62,573 nt of DNA from positions 1-62,573 of the forward strand of contig NZ_LDVZ01000011.1 of the NCBI RefSeq assembly GCF_001276515.1, written 5' to 3'. The stretch comes from Haemophilus sp. C1. GTDB taxonomy: Bacteria; Pseudomonadota; Gammaproteobacteria; Enterobacterales; Pasteurellaceae. The notes beneath the pieces were generated by a model. That model saw only the letters and a list, made by a program, of their open reading frames with translations. It did not search any database and was not told the DNA's origin. Below are positions 28,928 to 38,717 of the stretch, piece after piece; position 1 is the first letter of the stretch, and every line of letters begins with the position of its first letter. Made by a program: the position numbers and the translations under genes.

Positions 28928-29173
28928 ATGTTAAATGTTTTATTTTTTGCTCAAACTCGTGAATTAATTGGCGTTGATGCCATTCAATTAGAAGATGATT
29001 TTGCGACAGCAGACGCGGTGCGTGAACATCTTGCTCAAAAAGGTGATAGATGGGCGTTAGCATTAGAAAAAGGGAAGCTTTTAGTCGCTATCAATCAAAC
29101 CTTGATGTCATTAGAAAGTGCGGTCAAAAATGGGGATGAAATTGCATTTTTCCCACCGGTAACGGGGGGCTAA
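28928..29173 (+). CDS. moaD: Molybdopterin synthase small subunit (sulfur carrier)
   Basis: 81 residues from the ATG at 28928; the longer frame would start inside moaC. It has a ubiquitin-like fold with the essential C-terminal FFPPVTGG, whose last Gly becomes the thiocarboxylate. GCGGAGG, in the end of moaC, is the ribosome site. moaE follows without a gap. Confidence 0.96.
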   Translation: MLNVLFFAQTRELIGVDAIQLEDDFATADAVREHLAQKGDRWALALEKGKLLVAINQTLMSLESAVKNGDEIAFFPPVTGG

Positions 29174-29626
29174 ATGACGGATATTCAAATTTCAGTACAA
29201 GAACAACCTTTTGATCAAAATGCTGTTTATCAATGGCTTTCTGAGCAACATTCAGTTGGCGCAACGGTTATTTTTGTGGGTAAAGTACGCGATCTTAATT
29301 TAGGCGATGAGGTATCCAGCTTATATTTAGAACATTATCCCGCAATGACAGAAAAAGCCTTACGTGAAATTGTAGAACAAGCAAAAGCCCGTTGGGATAT
29401 TCAGCGTGTGTCTGTAATTCATCGAGTGGGATTACTACATACTGGCGATGAGATCGTATTAGTGGGGATTAGTTCTGCTCATCGTGGCGATGCTTATCAT
29501 GCCAATGAATTTATTATGGATTTCTTAAAATCCAAAGCCCCGTTCTGGAAAAAAGAACAAACCCATCAAGGTGAACGTTGGATTGAAGCAAGAGAAAGCG
29601 ACAAAGAAGCGTTAGAGAAGTGGTAA
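29174..29626 (+). CDS. moaE: Molybdopterin synthase catalytic subunit
   Basis: 150 residues. VGATVIFVGKVRDLN, LYLEHYPAMTEKAL, VIHRVGLLHTGDEIV and KSKAPFWKKE (with the active lysines) are family signatures. With MoaD it adds the dithiolene sulfurs to cPMP. It is the last gene of the moa operon. Confidence 0.97.
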   Translation: MTDIQISVQEQPFDQNAVYQWLSEQHSVGATVIFVGKVRDLNLGDEVSSLYLEHYPAMTEKALREIVEQAKARWDIQRVSVIHRVGLLHTGDEIVLVGISSAHRGDAYHANEFIMDFLKSKAPFWKKEQTHQGERWIEARESDKEALEKW

Positions 29627-29630
29627 TGAC

Positions 29631-29668
29631 AAAGTGCGGTTAAACTTAACCGCACTTTTGCTTTTTAT
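29631..29668. terminator. USS-pair terminator between moaE and aspC
   Basis: AAAGTGCGGTTAA and TTAACCGCACTTT form a 13-base perfect stem with a tiny loop, then TTGCTTTTTA. It serves the converging moa and aspC transcripts. Confidence 0.8.
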
Positions 29669-29671
29669 GAA

Positions 29672-30862
29672 TTACAGCACTTTCACAATACTTTCACACA
29701 AATAACGAATATTGTCTTCAGTGATACCAGCCACATTGATACGGCCAGAGCGAACAGCGTAAATCGCAAACTCATCTTTTAAGCGATCCACTTGTTCTGG
29801 TGATAAGCCGCTAAAAGAGAACATACCATTTTGTTCCATAATAAAGCTGAAATCTTGTTTTGCACCATATTCTTTTAATAACTGAACGAATAAATGACGC
29901 ATTTTTTTGATACGTTCACGCATTTCAGTTAATTCATTTTCCCATTCTTGGCGAAGTTGAGCATCATTTAATACTGTTGCTACGGTCGCCCCACCGTGAG
30001 ATGCTGGGTTAGAGTAGAGTGTACGAATAATTGATTTCACCTGTGTTAATGCGGTTGAAGCAATTTCTGCATTTTCAGCCACAAGGGTAAAGGCGCCTAC
30101 ACGCTCATTGTATAAACCAAAGTTTTTAGAGAATGAACTCGCGACTAATAATTCTTTATGATTTGCCGCAAATGCACGTAAACCGTAAGCATCTTCATCT
30201 AAGCCATTGGCTAAACCTTGATAAGCAAAGTCAAAGAGTGGCAACCAACCATTTTTATCTGAAAGTGCGGCTAATTCTTGCCATTGTTCAGGGGTTGGGT
30301 CAATACCCGTTGGGTTGTGGCAGCAACCGTGTAAAAGCACCACATCACCTTCGCTTGCTTGGCTTAAATCTTCGAGTAAATGTTCCCAGTCAAGGGCTTT
30401 GCGTTCAGCATCATAATAACGATATTCACGAATCGTCATGCCCACAGCATTAAAAATAGCATTGTGATTTGGCCATGTTGGTGTACTGATCCAAACATTT
30501 TGTGCTTTGGTTTGACGTTTAATAAATTCAGCCGCAATGCGTAATGCGCCTGTTCCACCTAAACTTTGTACTGTTCTCGCACGATTAGATTTAATTACTT
30601 CAGAATCTTTACCGAAAAGGAGTTCTTTTGTTCGTTCGTTATAATCAGCAATACCATCGATAGTCAGATAATTCTTCGTTTTTTCCTTATCAAATAAGCG
30701 TTTTTCTGCTTCTTTTACCGCACGCATAATTGGGGTTGTGCCTTGCGCATCTTTATAAACGCCAATACCCAAGTTGATTTTATTTTCGCGAGTTTCAGAT
30801 TTGAATGCTTCGCCTAAGCCTAAGATTGGATCGGCTGGTGCCGCTTTGATATGTTCAAACAT
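29672..30862 (-). CDS. aspC: Aromatic/aspartate aminotransferase, class I
   Basis: 396 residues, the usual length. The PLP-binding lysine is in [17 protein letters not shown]. Substrate and cofactor residues include [12 protein letters not shown] and the C-terminal [12 protein letters not shown] with SGRINVAG. It interconverts aspartate and 2-oxoglutarate with oxaloacetate and glutamate, with probable activity on aromatic amino acids. Single-gene unit. Confidence 0.93.
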   Translation of the reverse strand: MFEHIKAAPADPILGLGEAFKSETRENKINLGIGVYKDAQGTTPIMRAVKEAEKRLFDKEKTKNYLTIDGIADYNERTKELLFGKDSEVIKSNRARTVQSLGGTGALRIAAEFIKRQTKAQNVWISTPTWPNHNAIFNAVGMTIREYRYYDAERKALDWEHLLEDLSQASEGDVVLLHGCCHNPTGIDPTPEQWQELAALSDKNGWLPLFDFAYQGLANGLDEDAYGLRAFAANHKELLVASSFSKNFGLYNERVGAFTLVAENAEIASTALTQVKSIIRTLYSNPASHGGATVATVLNDAQLRQEWENELTEMRERIKKMRHLFVQLLKEYGAKQDFSFIMEQNGMFSFSGLSPEQVDRLKDEFAIYAVRSGRINVAGITEDNIRYLCESIVKVL

Positions 30863-30947
30863 AGCTTTTCCTTATGTATGTGTTGTGTGGTGGATAATTT
30901 TATACTTCAGCCGTTTTATTTTATCAAGAAAGATTTTTATAAAAATT

Positions 30948-31000
30948 AACCGCACTTTGATATTTTTAAATATTCATCAAAAAGTGCGGTTATTTTTTAT
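30948..31000. terminator. USS-pair terminator downstream of purK
   Basis: AACCGCACTTT (30948-30958) and AAAAGTGCGGTT (30981-30992) form a stem. On the minus strand it follows the purK stop and ends in TTAATTTTTA. Confidence 0.6.
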
Positions 31001-31001
31001 A

Positions 31002-32090
31002 TTATTTTAGTTTTTCAATCGCCCAATTTAATCCAGATTGATAATCTTCTGGTAACTCAGCGCGGAGTTTTTCTAATTGTTGAATAATGACTGCTTTGTT
31101 AGGATGAGAAAGATTGATATGCCCAACTTTACGCCCAGTTCTCACCTCTTTACCGTACCAATGAAGTTGTGCAAAAGGTGTATTAAGCCATTTGGGGTTA
31201 TGGTTTGTGCCGATTAAATTCACCATCACACTAGGGGAGAATGTTTGTAATTCAGGCGTTGGCAAATCGAGTAGCGCACGTAAATGTAATTCAAATTGGC
31301 TAATCGAGCATCCTAGTTGTGTCCAATGTCCACTGTTATGTACGCGAGGCGCAAGTTCGTTAATCAGCAATTTATCGCCTACAACAAAACACTCCATTGC
31401 CATGACACCCACATAGCTTAGCTTATCCATAATTTTGCCGAGCATTGCTTCCGCTTGCTTTTGTTGTGCAGATTGTTGAGGAAACGCAATATCAACCACA
31501 CTGTAACGCAAAATACCATTTTGTTGCAGGTTATGCGTAACGGGATAAAAACGCTTTTCGCCATTTTTAAATCTTGCGCCTACAATAGAAACCTCATAAT
31601 CGAAAGGAATAAATTTTTCTGCGATCACTTCACCGAATAAGTCATCAGTGATGTCCGCTTTATTTTCATCGCTGATAATCCATTGACCTCGTCCATCATA
31701 TCCGCCGGTTCTGCGTTTAACGACGACTTTCTCGCCAACGGTTTGGAAAACATCATTCCATTGTGTTTTATCTTTTAATAAATACCAAGGCGAGGTAGAA
31801 AGATTTAGTTCATCAAGCAAGGATTTTTGAGTAAAACGATCAGCTAATAATCCAAATACATGTTGATTAACGAAGTTTTTATGATTGCCGAGTAATTCAG
31901 TCAAAGGCGTTTTTTCCCAGCGTTCAATTTCCGCCGTGATGATTGCATTTTCAGGTAAGTCAAAAACTGGCGCATTGAAGGCTAAGGGTTCAACATAAAT
32001 ATCTAAAGGTGCGCCCGCGTAACCTAACATTCTGCCGAGTTGTCCGTTGCCGAGTACATAAACCGTTGGGTATAAGGTGGAGTTTTGCAT
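31002..32090 (-). CDS. purK: N5-carboxyaminoimidazole ribonucleotide synthase
   Basis: 362 residues, ATP-grasp fold. VYVLGNGQLGRMLGYA is at the N-terminus, the KRRTGGYDGRGQ loop in the ATP-binding part, and LINELAPRVHNSGHWT holds metal ligands. It carboxylates AIR with ATP and bicarbonate in purine synthesis. It is downstream of purE with a 69-base gap containing a USS terminator. Confidence 0.96.
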   Translation of the reverse strand: MQNSTLYPTVYVLGNGQLGRMLGYAGAPLDIYVEPLAFNAPVFDLPENAIITAEIERWEKTPLTELLGNHKNFVNQHVFGLLADRFTQKSLLDELNLSTSPWYLLKDKTQWNDVFQTVGEKVVVKRRTGGYDGRGQWIISDENKADITDDLFGEVIAEKFIPFDYEVSIVGARFKNGEKRFYPVTHNLQQNGILRYSVVDIAFPQQSAQQKQAEAMLGKIMDKLSYVGVMAMECFVVGDKLLINELAPRVHNSGHWTQLGCSISQFELHLRALLDLPTPELQTFSPSVMVNLIGTNHNPKWLNTPFAQLHWYGKEVRTGRKVGHINLSHPNKAVIIQQLEKLRAELPEDYQSGLNWAIEKLK

Positions 32091-32110
32091 AATATTTCTC
32101 GTTAAATTTA

Positions 32111-32143
32111 CGAAAAAAACAACCGCACTTTTAAAGTGCGGTC
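32111..32143 (-). terminator. Intra-operon USS hairpin between purE and purK
   Basis: ACCGCACTTT-AAAAGTGCGGT read on the minus strand is a tight 10-base stem followed by TGTTTTTT. It is a full intrinsic terminator between purE and purK, so purK may get only read-through transcription. Confidence 0.7.
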
Positions 32144-32159
32144 AGATCTAAAGATGTTT

Positions 32160-32654
32160 TTATGTGCGTGGATCGGGATTATCCAGTACAGCACGAGTTT
32201 GGCTTTCACGGAAAGATTGCAAGCGTGAAAGCAATTCTGCATCCCAACCCGCTAGAATTTGGGCTGCTAATAATCCAGCATTTGCCGCGCCCGCAGGGCC
32301 AATTGCTAATGTTCCGACTGGGATTCCTTTTGGCATTTGCACAATTGAATAAAGGCTATCTACGCCACTTAACATAGAACTTTTTACTGGCACACCCAGC
32401 ACAGGTACAAGTGTTTTGGCTGCGATCATACCGGGTAAATGTGCCGCACCGCCCGCACCAGCAATAATTACTTTATAGCCATTTTTTTGTGCATTTTCGG
32501 CAAATTCAAAAAGTTTATCAGGTGTACGATGGGCCGAGACGACTTCCACATGATAAGGTACTTTTAATTCATCTAAAATCTGAGTTGCCTCTTGCATGGT
32601 AGCCCAATCGCTTTTTGAGCCCATTACAACGGCAATTTGTGCAGTGTTTGACAT
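32160..32654 (-). CDS. purE: N5-carboxyaminoimidazole ribonucleotide mutase
   Basis: 164 residues, class I Pur[11 protein letters not shown] (phosphate loop), [15 protein letters not shown] and [14 protein letters not shown] are the active-site segments. It shifts the carboxylate of N5-CAIR to give CAIR. It is the first gene of the purEK operon, under a PurR-type operator. Confidence 0.96.
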   Translation of the reverse strand: MSNTAQIAVVMGSKSDWATMQEATQILDELKVPYHVEVVSAHRTPDKLFEFAENAQKNGYKVIIAGAGGAAHLPGMIAAKTLVPVLGVPVKSSMLSGVDSLYSIVQMPKGIPVGTLAIGPAGAANAGLLAAQILAGWDAELLSRLQSFRESQTRAVLDNPDPRT

Positions 32655-32717
32655 GCTATTTTTCTCAATTTTTTAATTAAAAACGTGGTGTAGAATAGCA
32701 TATCTTATATACATCAA

Positions 32718-32729
32718 GCAAACGTTTGC
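32718..32729 (-). promoter_or_regulatory. PurR operator upstream of purE
   Basis: GCAAACGTTTGC is a perfect 12-base palindrome matching the core of the PurR consensus ACGCAAACGTTTGCGT. It overlaps a probable -35 (TTGCTT), 18 bases before TATTCT, so binding would block transcription when purines are plentiful. Confidence 0.85.
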
Positions 32730-32825
32730 CATCTAACTGGGTACTACCTAGTCTTATCTTATAATTATTTGATTTTTAAATTTTAGTAACTATACTTGAT
32801 ACCAAATTAATGGGCGATAGTTTAT

Positions 32826-32942
32826 ATGGGACGAACTGAAAAATTATTAGATAAGCTCGCACAATCAAAATCTACATTTAATTGGAATCCTGAAAATTAT
32901 ATTAAAGTCAGTGAAAGAATCATTAAAACAGGTAGGTATTCT
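32826..32942 (+). pseudogene. Possible 5' remnant of a hicA toxin gene, in frame with hicB
   Basis: Thirty-nine codons (MGRTEKLLDKLAQSKSTFNW...) open in frame into hicB. The first 20 residues resemble the start of HicA-type mRNA interferases (xxKLLxKLxxxxxxFxW). The conserved HicA core with the catalytic histidine is missing. The simplest reading is an in-frame deletion inside hicA that leaves its first codons and perhaps its last ones. A TATACT -10 lies near 32792. Confidence 0.45.
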
Positions 32943-33287
32943 ATGAAGTTATTAAATTATAAAGGTTATGTTGGCACGATTGAGGCGGATTTAGAAAACA
33001 ATATATTATTTGGCAAACTTGCTTACATTCGTGATTTAGTAACTTACGAAGCAGAGTCATTATCTGAGCTAGAAAAAGAATTTCGTCAATCTGTTGATTT
33101 ATATTTACAAGATTGTTTGGAATTAGGTAAAGAACCGAATAAGCCTTTTAAAGGTGTGTTTAATGTACGAATTGGTGAGGAATTGCATAGAGAAGCTACG
33201 ATCATAGCAGGCGATCGTTCTCTTAATGCTTTTGTTACGGAAGCGATTCAAGAAAAAATTTTTCGTGAGAAACCAAGTTTAAGATAA
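32943..33287 (+). CDS. hicB: HicB-family antitoxin (orphan)
   Basis: 114 residues from the ATG at 32943 (MKLLNYKGYVGTIEADLENN), preceded by a GGTAGG ribosome site. The RNase-H-like HicB fold is followed by a C-terminal ribbon-helix-helix DNA-binding part (FNVRIGEELHREATIIAGDRSLNAFVTEAI). The same frame is open 39 codons upstream, so a fused 153-residue product is possible. No intact hicA toxin is next to it. It lies between purE (divergent) and pepN. Confidence 0.8.
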   Translation: MKLLNYKGYVGTIEADLENNILFGKLAYIRDLVTYEAESLSELEKEFRQSVDLYLQDCLELGKEPNKPFKGVFNVRIGEELHREATIIAGDRSLNAFVTEAIQEKIFREKPSLR

Positions 33288-33340
33288 CAAAACGTAACGA
33301 TATCATATTCACATTTTCTTTCTTCAAAGTAGGGCAAATT

Positions 33341-35950
33341 ATGTTAGCCAAAGCAAAATATAGAAAAGATTACAAACAACCAGATTTTACTGTCACAGAC
33401 ATTTATTTAGATTTTCAACTTGATCCTAAACATACTGTGGTGACTGCAACCACAAAATTCCAACGCTTAAATGATGAAGCGACTTCTTTACGTTTAGATG
33501 GGCATAGTTTCCAGTTTTCTTCTATTAAATTTAATGGTGAGCCATTTTCTGCTTATCAACAAGATGGCGAGAGTTTAACGCTCGATTTAAAAGGCAAAAG
33601 TGCGGAAGAATTTAAACTTGAAATTGTGACCTTCCTTGTGCCTGCAGAAAACACTTCATTACAGGGGCTATATCAGTCTGGTGAGGGCATTTGTACGCAA
33701 TGTGAGGCGGAAGGTTTCCGTCAAATCACTTATATGCTTGATCGCCCTGATGTGCTGGCGCGTTACACAACCAAAATTACCGCAGATAAGACTAAATATC
33801 CATTCTTACTTTCGAATGGTAATCGTATTGCAAGTGGCGAATTAGAGGATGGTCGTCATTGGGTGGAATGGAACGATCCTTTCCCAAAACCAAGCTATTT
33901 ATTTGCTTTAGTGGCAGGGGATTTTGATTTATTACAAGATAAATTTATTACTAAAAGTGGTCGTGAAGTGGCTTTAGAGCTTTATGTAGATCGCGGTAAT
34001 CTTAACCGCGCAACTTGGGCAATGGAAAGTCTGAAAAAAGCGATGAAATGGGATGAAGATCGCTTTAATTTAGAATATGACTTAGATATTTACATGATCG
34101 TTGCCGTGGACTTCTTCAATATGGGTGCAATGGAAAACAAAGGGTTAAATATCTTTAATTCTAAATTTGTATTAGCCAATCCGCAAACAGCAACAGATGA
34201 AGATTATCTTGCCATTGAAAGCGTGATTGCGCACGAATATTTCCATAACTGGACAGGCAACCGTGTTACTTGTCGAGATTGGTTCCAATTAAGTTTGAAA
34301 GAAGGTTTAACGGTTTTCAGAGATCAAGAATTTTCTTCAGATACAGGTTCTCGAGCAGTCAATCGTATTAATAACGTGAAATTCTTACGCACCGTGCAAT
34401 TTGCCGAAGATGCAAGCCCAATGTCACACCCAATCCGCCCTGAAAAAGTGATTGAAATGAATAATTTTTATACAGTCACAGTGTATGAAAAAGGGGCGGA
34501 AGTGATTCGTATGTTGCATACTTTATTATGTGAGCAAGGTTTCCAAAAAGGCATGCAACTTTATATTGCTGAAAATGATGGCAAAGCGGCAACCTGTGAA
34601 GACTTTGTTTCTGCTATGGAACGTGCAAATAACCTCGATTTAAACCAATTCCGCCGTTGGTATAGTCAATCGGGTACACCAGAATTATTGATTAGTGATG
34701 CTTATGACGAAAAAACGCATACTTATCGTTTAACGGTTTCACAATCCACACCGCCAACCGCCGATCAAATGGAAAAAGTGAATTTACATATTCCATTAAA
34801 AGTGGCGCTTTATGATGCGAATGGCACGAAACAAATGCTACAACATAATGGCGAATTGTTGAGTGATGTATTAAATGTTACTGAAAAAGACCAAGTCTTT
34901 GAGTTTCATGGCATTTACGGTCGCCCCGTTCCCGCATTGCTATGTGATTTCTCCGCGCCAGTAAAACTGGATTATGATTACAAAACCGAGCAGTTATTAG
35001 GCTTGCTTAAATTTGCAGATAATCAATTTATCCGTTGGGATGCGGCTCAGATGTTATTTGCGCAAGAATTACGTCGTAATGTTGTGCGTTTCCAACAAGG
35101 CGAGGCACTAGAAATTTCGCCTGAAATTTTGACCGCACTTTCTTATGTTCTGAACCATTATGAGAAAGATATTGAATTGGCAACGCTAATTCTCACACTG
35201 CCGAAAGAAATGGAATTTGCTGAAGGTTTCAAAACCATCGATCCTGATGGCATTTCAGCCGCAAGAACATTTATGCAAGCGCAAATTGCCGAGACTTTAA
35301 AAGATGATTTCTTGCGTGTTTATACCCATATTCGTCTTGATGATTATCAAGTTACGCAACAAGACATCGCCTTGCGTGCAATGCGTAATCTTTGCTTAAC
35401 TTATTTGGCTTACACCAATTTGGGTAACAACCTAGTGCAAAAACACTACAATAATGCGAATAATATGACAGATACATTGGCTGCATTAAGTGTTGCAACT
35501 AAAGCGGCATTACCTTGCAGAGATGCGTTATTAGCTGATTTTGAACAAAAATGGCAACATGATGGATTGGTGATGGATAAATGGTTTGCATTACAAGCCA
35601 CTCGCCCAGATGAAAATGTATTGGAAATTATTCAGTTATTAATGGATCACCCAAGTTTTAACTTTAATAATCCAAACCGTTTACGTTCATTAGTAGGTAG
35701 CTTTGCAAATCACAATTTAAAAGCATTCCATAACGTAAGCGGATCAGGCTATCGTTTCTTAACGGATGTGTTAATCCGTTTAAATGAAAGCAATCCGCAA
35801 GTGGCGGCGCGTTTAATCGAGCCATTAATTCGTTTTTCTCGCTTTGATGCCCAACGCCAAACGCTGATGAAACGTGCTTTAGAACGCCTAAGCGTCGTAG
35901 AAAATCTTTCAAAAGATTTATTTGAAAAGATTGAGAAAGCGTTGCAGTAG
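33341..35950 (+). CDS. pepN: Aminopeptidase N (M1 family)
   Basis: 869 residues, the enterobacterial PepN length. The exopeptidase motif GAMEN is at 262-266, and the zinc site HEYFH at H298/H302 with the third ligand E321 in LKEGLTVF. Four-domain M1 architecture with a helical C-terminal half. It removes N-terminal residues during peptide turnover. Single-gene unit. Confidence 0.96.
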   Translation: MLAKAKYRKDYKQPDFTVTDIYLDFQLDPKHTVVTATTKFQRLNDEATSLRLDGHSFQFSSIKFNGEPFSAYQQDGESLTLDLKGKSAEEFKLEIVTFLVPAENTSLQGLYQSGEGICTQCEAEGFRQITYMLDRPDVLARYTTKITADKTKYPFLLSNGNRIASGELEDGRHWVEWNDPFPKPSYLFALVAGDFDLLQDKFITKSGREVALELYVDRGNLNRATWAMESLKKAMKWDEDRFNLEYDLDIYMIVAVDFFNMGAMENKGLNIFNSKFVLANPQTATDEDYLAIESVIAHEYFHNWTGNRVTCRDWFQLSLKEGLTVFRDQEFSSDTGSRAVNRINNVKFLRTVQFAEDASPMSHPIRPEKVIEMNNFYTVTVYEKGAEVIRMLHTLLCEQGFQKGMQLYIAENDGKAATCEDFVSAMERANNLDLNQFRRWYSQSGTPELLISDAYDEKTHTYRLTVSQSTPPTADQMEKVNLHIPLKVALYDANGTKQMLQHNGELLSDVLNVTEKDQVFEFHGIYGRPVPALLCDFSAPVKLDYDYKTEQLLGLLKFADNQFIRWDAAQMLFAQELRRNVVRFQQGEALEISPEILTALSYVLNHYEKDIELATLILTLPKEMEFAEGFKTIDPDGISAARTFMQAQIAETLKDDFLRVYTHIRLDDYQVTQQDIALRAMRNLCLTYLAYTNLGNNLVQKHYNNANNMTDTLAALSVATKAALPCRDALLADFEQKWQHDGLVMDKWFALQATRPDENVLEIIQLLMDHPSFNFNNPNRLRSLVGSFANHNLKAFHNVSGSGYRFLTDVLIRLNESNPQVAARLIEPLIRFSRFDAQRQTLMKRALERLSVVENLSKDLFEKIEKALQ

Positions 35951-35978
35951 GTGGAGTAAATGTGCGTAAAAGAGAAAT

Positions 35979-36112
35979 GAGTTGGCTACAATTTGTAGCC
36001 AACTGAAAATCAAATCACCTAAAGCCAGATCTTTAAAATATGGTTAAAAGGGCGGTAAATTTTCAAATAGTTTTGGGGCATTGATATGCCCCTTTGTTTT
36101 ATATCTGGCTTT
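35979..36112 (+). repeat. Nested hairpins downstream of pepN
   Basis: A 12-base stem AGTTGGCTACAA/TTTGTAGCCAACT lies at 35979-36004. An AAAGCCAGAT (36021-36030) / ATCTGGCTTT (36103-36112) inverted pair encloses the pepN terminator. No ORF is present. The 293-base gap 35951-36244 otherwise holds only the metE control region. Confidence 0.5.
36075..36101 (+). terminator. pepN terminator
   Basis: GGGGCAT-TGAT-ATGCCCC followed by TTTGTTTTA, 125 bases after the pepN stop. Confidence 0.75.
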
Positions 36113-36191
36113 AATATTAATTTATTTCATACAAATACTGAAAATAATAAGTTTGCATAATATATTGATATAGCGCATTCTATACTCGTAC

Positions 36192-36207
36192 AGACGTTTA
36201 GCCGTCT
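36192..36207 (+). promoter_or_regulatory. Tandem MetJ boxes upstream of metE
   Basis: AGACGTTT (36192-36199) and AGCCGTCT (36200-36207) are adjacent eight-base met boxes, matching AGACGTCT at six and seven positions. They lie just after TATACT (36181-36186), a possible -10, and 38 bases before the metE start. MetJ binds such tandem boxes in the presence of S-adenosylmethionine. Confidence 0.65.
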
Positions 36208-36244
36208 AAATGATTAAGAAAATTACTTTAAAACGGGAGTTATT

Positions 36245-38515
36245 ATGACAACATCACATATTTTAGGCTTTCCTCGTGTGGGTGCGAAACGTGAATTAAA
36301 ATTTGCACAAGAACGTTATTGGCGTAAAGAATTAGCAGAGCAAGATTTATTAGATTTAGCGAAAGCATTGCGTGAAAAGAACTGGAAACATCAAGCAGCG
36401 GCGAATGCGGATTTTGTTGCCGTGGGCGATTTCACGTTTTACGATCATATTTTAGATTTACAAGTGGCAACAGGGGCAATTCCTGCTCGTTTTGGTTTTG
36501 ATAGCCAAAATTTAACCCTTGATCAATATTTCCAACTTGCACGTGGTAACAAAGATCAATTTGCGATTGAAATGACCAAATGGTTCGATACGAACTATCA
36601 CTATCTCGTGCCAGAATTTCATAAAAATACACAATTCAAAGCTAACCCAGCACATTATGTAAACCAAATCCGTGAAGCAAAAGCCTTAGGCTTAAACTTC
36701 AAACCAGTAATTGTTGGTCCATTAACATTCTTATGGTTGGGTAAAGAAAAAGGCGAAGCATTTAACCGTTTCGATTTATTAAATCAATTAGTGCCTGTTT
36801 ATGTTGAAATCTTAAATGCATTAGTGGCTGAAGGGGCAGAGTGGATTCAAATTGATGAACCTGCATTAGCATTGGATTTACCTGCAGAATGGATTGAAGC
36901 TTATAAATCTGTTTACGCTGAATTAAGCAAAGTGAATGCAAAATTATTATTAGCCACTTATTTTGGTTCAGTTGCACAGCACGCTGAGTTATTAAAAGCT
37001 TTACCTGTTGCGGGCTTACATTTAGATTTAGTGCGTGCACCAGAACAGCTTGCGGCATTTGAAGATTACAGCAAAGTGTTATCAGCTGGTGTGATTGAAG
37101 GTCGTAATATCTGGCGTGCAAACTTAAACAAAGTGTTAGATGTATTAGAGCCATTAAAAGCAAAATTAGGCGAGCGTTTATGGATTGCACCAAGCTGTTC
37201 ATTATTGCACACCCCATTTGATTTAGAAGTGGAAGTACAATTAAAAGAAAAAAATGCCGCACTTTACAGCTGGTTATCTTTCACACTACAAAAAGTGGAA
37301 GAATTAAATGTATTAAAACAAGCCTTAAATCATGGCAGAGCTTCTGTACAAGCGGCATTAGATGCAAGCCAAGCGGCAGCAGATGCTCGTGCAACGTCAA
37401 AAGAAATTCATCGTCCTGAAGTGGCTGAGCGTTTAGCAAACTTGCCAAAAGGTGCGGATCAACGTAAATCGCCATTTGCAGAGCGTATTGTTAAGCAAAA
37501 TGCGTGGTTAAATTTACCGCTTCTGCCAACTACAAACATTGGCTCATTCCCGCAAACGACTGAAATCCGTCACGCCCGTGCAAGTTTCAAAAAAGGCGAG
37601 TTATCTCTTGTAGATTACGAAGCGGCAATGAAAAAAGAGATCGAATATGTAGTGCGTCGCCAAGAAGAATTAGATTTAGATGTGTTAGTTCACGGTGAAG
37701 CAGAACGTAACGACATGGTGGAATACTTCGGCGAATTATTAGATGGTTTCGCGTTCACTAAATTTGGTTGGGTACAAAGCTACGGTTCACGCTGTGTGAA
37801 ACCGCCTGTGATTTACGGTGATGTTACCCGCCCAGAGCCAATGACGGTGCGTTGGTCTCAATATGCACAAAGCCTCACAAACCGTGTAATGAAAGGAATG
37901 CTTACTGGTCCTGTAACTATTTTACAATGGTCATTTGTGCGTAACGATATTCCACGTTCAACCGTATGTAAACAAATCGGCGTAGCATTATCTGATGAAG
38001 TGTTAGATTTAGAAGCCGCGGGCATTAAAGTTATCCAAATTGATGAGCCAGCAATTCGTGAAGGTTTACCACTTAAACGTGCAGATTGGGATGCATACTT
38101 GCAATGGGCAGGCGAAGCATTCCGTTTAAGCTCAATGGGCGTGCAAGATGATACACAAATTCACACGCATATGTGTTATTCCGAGTTTAACGACATCTTA
38201 CCAGCGATTGCTGCATTAGATGCAGACGTGATTACCATCGAAACTTCACGTTCAGATATGGAATTATTAGATGCCTTCGTGAAATTCAACTATCCGAATG
38301 ACATCGGTCCAGGTGTGTATGATATCCACAGCCCACGTGTACCAACCGCAGGTGAAATTGAACACTTATTACGCAAAGCGTTAAAAGTAATTCCAAAAGA
38401 ACGCTTATGGGTAAACCCAGACTGTGGCTTAAAAACACGTGGTTGGACAGAAACTATCGATCAATTAAAAGTGATGGTGGATGTAACCAAAAAATTACGT
38501 GCGGAATTAGCGTAA
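36245..38515 (+). CDS. metE: Cobalamin-independent methionine synthase
   Basis: 756 residues with the two-barrel MetE layout. The zinc ligands are H642 and C644 (HTHMCYSEF), a Glu in [10 protein letters not shown] and a Cys in [24 protein letters not shown] is the conserved N-terminus. It transfers a methyl group from methyl-tetrahydrofolate triglutamate to homocysteine. A good GGGAG ribosome site is present. Single-gene unit with its own terminator. Confidence 0.97.
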   Translation: MTTSHILGFPRVGAKRELKFAQERYWRKELAEQDLLDLAKALREKNWKHQAAANADFVAVGDFTFYDHILDLQVATGAIPARFGFDSQNLTLDQYFQLARGNKDQFAIEMTKWFDTNYHYLVPEFHKNTQFKANPAHYVNQIREAKALGLNFKPVIVGPLTFLWLGKEKGEAFNRFDLLNQLVPVYVEILNALVAEGAEWIQIDEPALALDLPAEWIEAYKSVYAELSKVNAKLLLATYFGSVAQHAELLKALPVAGLHLDLVRAPEQLAAFEDYSKVLSAGVIEGRNIWRANLNKVLDVLEPLKAKLGERLWIAPSCSLLHTPFDLEVEVQLKEKNAALYSWLSFTLQKVEELNVLKQALNHGRASVQAALDASQAAADARATSKEIHRPEVAERLANLPKGADQRKSPFAERIVKQNAWLNLPLLPTTNIGSFPQTTEIRHARASFKKGELSLVDYEAAMKKEIEYVVRRQEELDLDVLVHGEAERNDMVEYFGELLDGFAFTKFGWVQSYGSRCVKPPVIYGDVTRPEPMTVRWSQYAQSLTNRVMKGMLTGPVTILQWSFVRNDIPRSTVCKQIGVALSDEVLDLEAAGIKVIQIDEPAIREGLPLKRADWDAYLQWAGEAFRLSSMGVQDDTQIHTHMCYSEFNDILPAIAALDADVITIETSRSDMELLDAFVKFNYPNDIGPGVYDIHSPRVPTAGEIEHLLRKALKVIPKERLWVNPDCGLKTRGWTETIDQLKVMVDVTKKLRAELA

Positions 38516-38556
38516 GTAATAATACTGAAAGCATAATTTTCAAACACAACATAATT

Positions 38557-38588
38557 AAAGCCGAACCCGATTGGGTTCGGTTTTTTAT
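38557..38588 (+). terminator. metE terminator
   Basis: CCGAACCC-GATT-GGGTTCGG followed by TTTTTTATA. Confidence 0.9.
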
Positions 38589-38640
38589 ATAGCCAATTTT
38601 CTTTGAATTATCAACCGCACTTTTAGAGCGTTTTTCCTGA

Positions 38641-38671
38641 ATAAAAAACTCAGCAGAAATATCTACTGAGC
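38641..38671 (-). terminator. Terminator of the phosphoethanolamine transferase-like gene
   Basis: On the minus strand CTCAGTAG-ATATTT-CTGCTGAG is followed by TTTTTTAT, 47 bases beyond the stop codon at 38718. Confidence 0.65.
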
Positions 38672-38717
38672 TTTCTTTAATGTTTTTTCAATTTAAACTT
38701 TTTATCAAGATAAAGTA

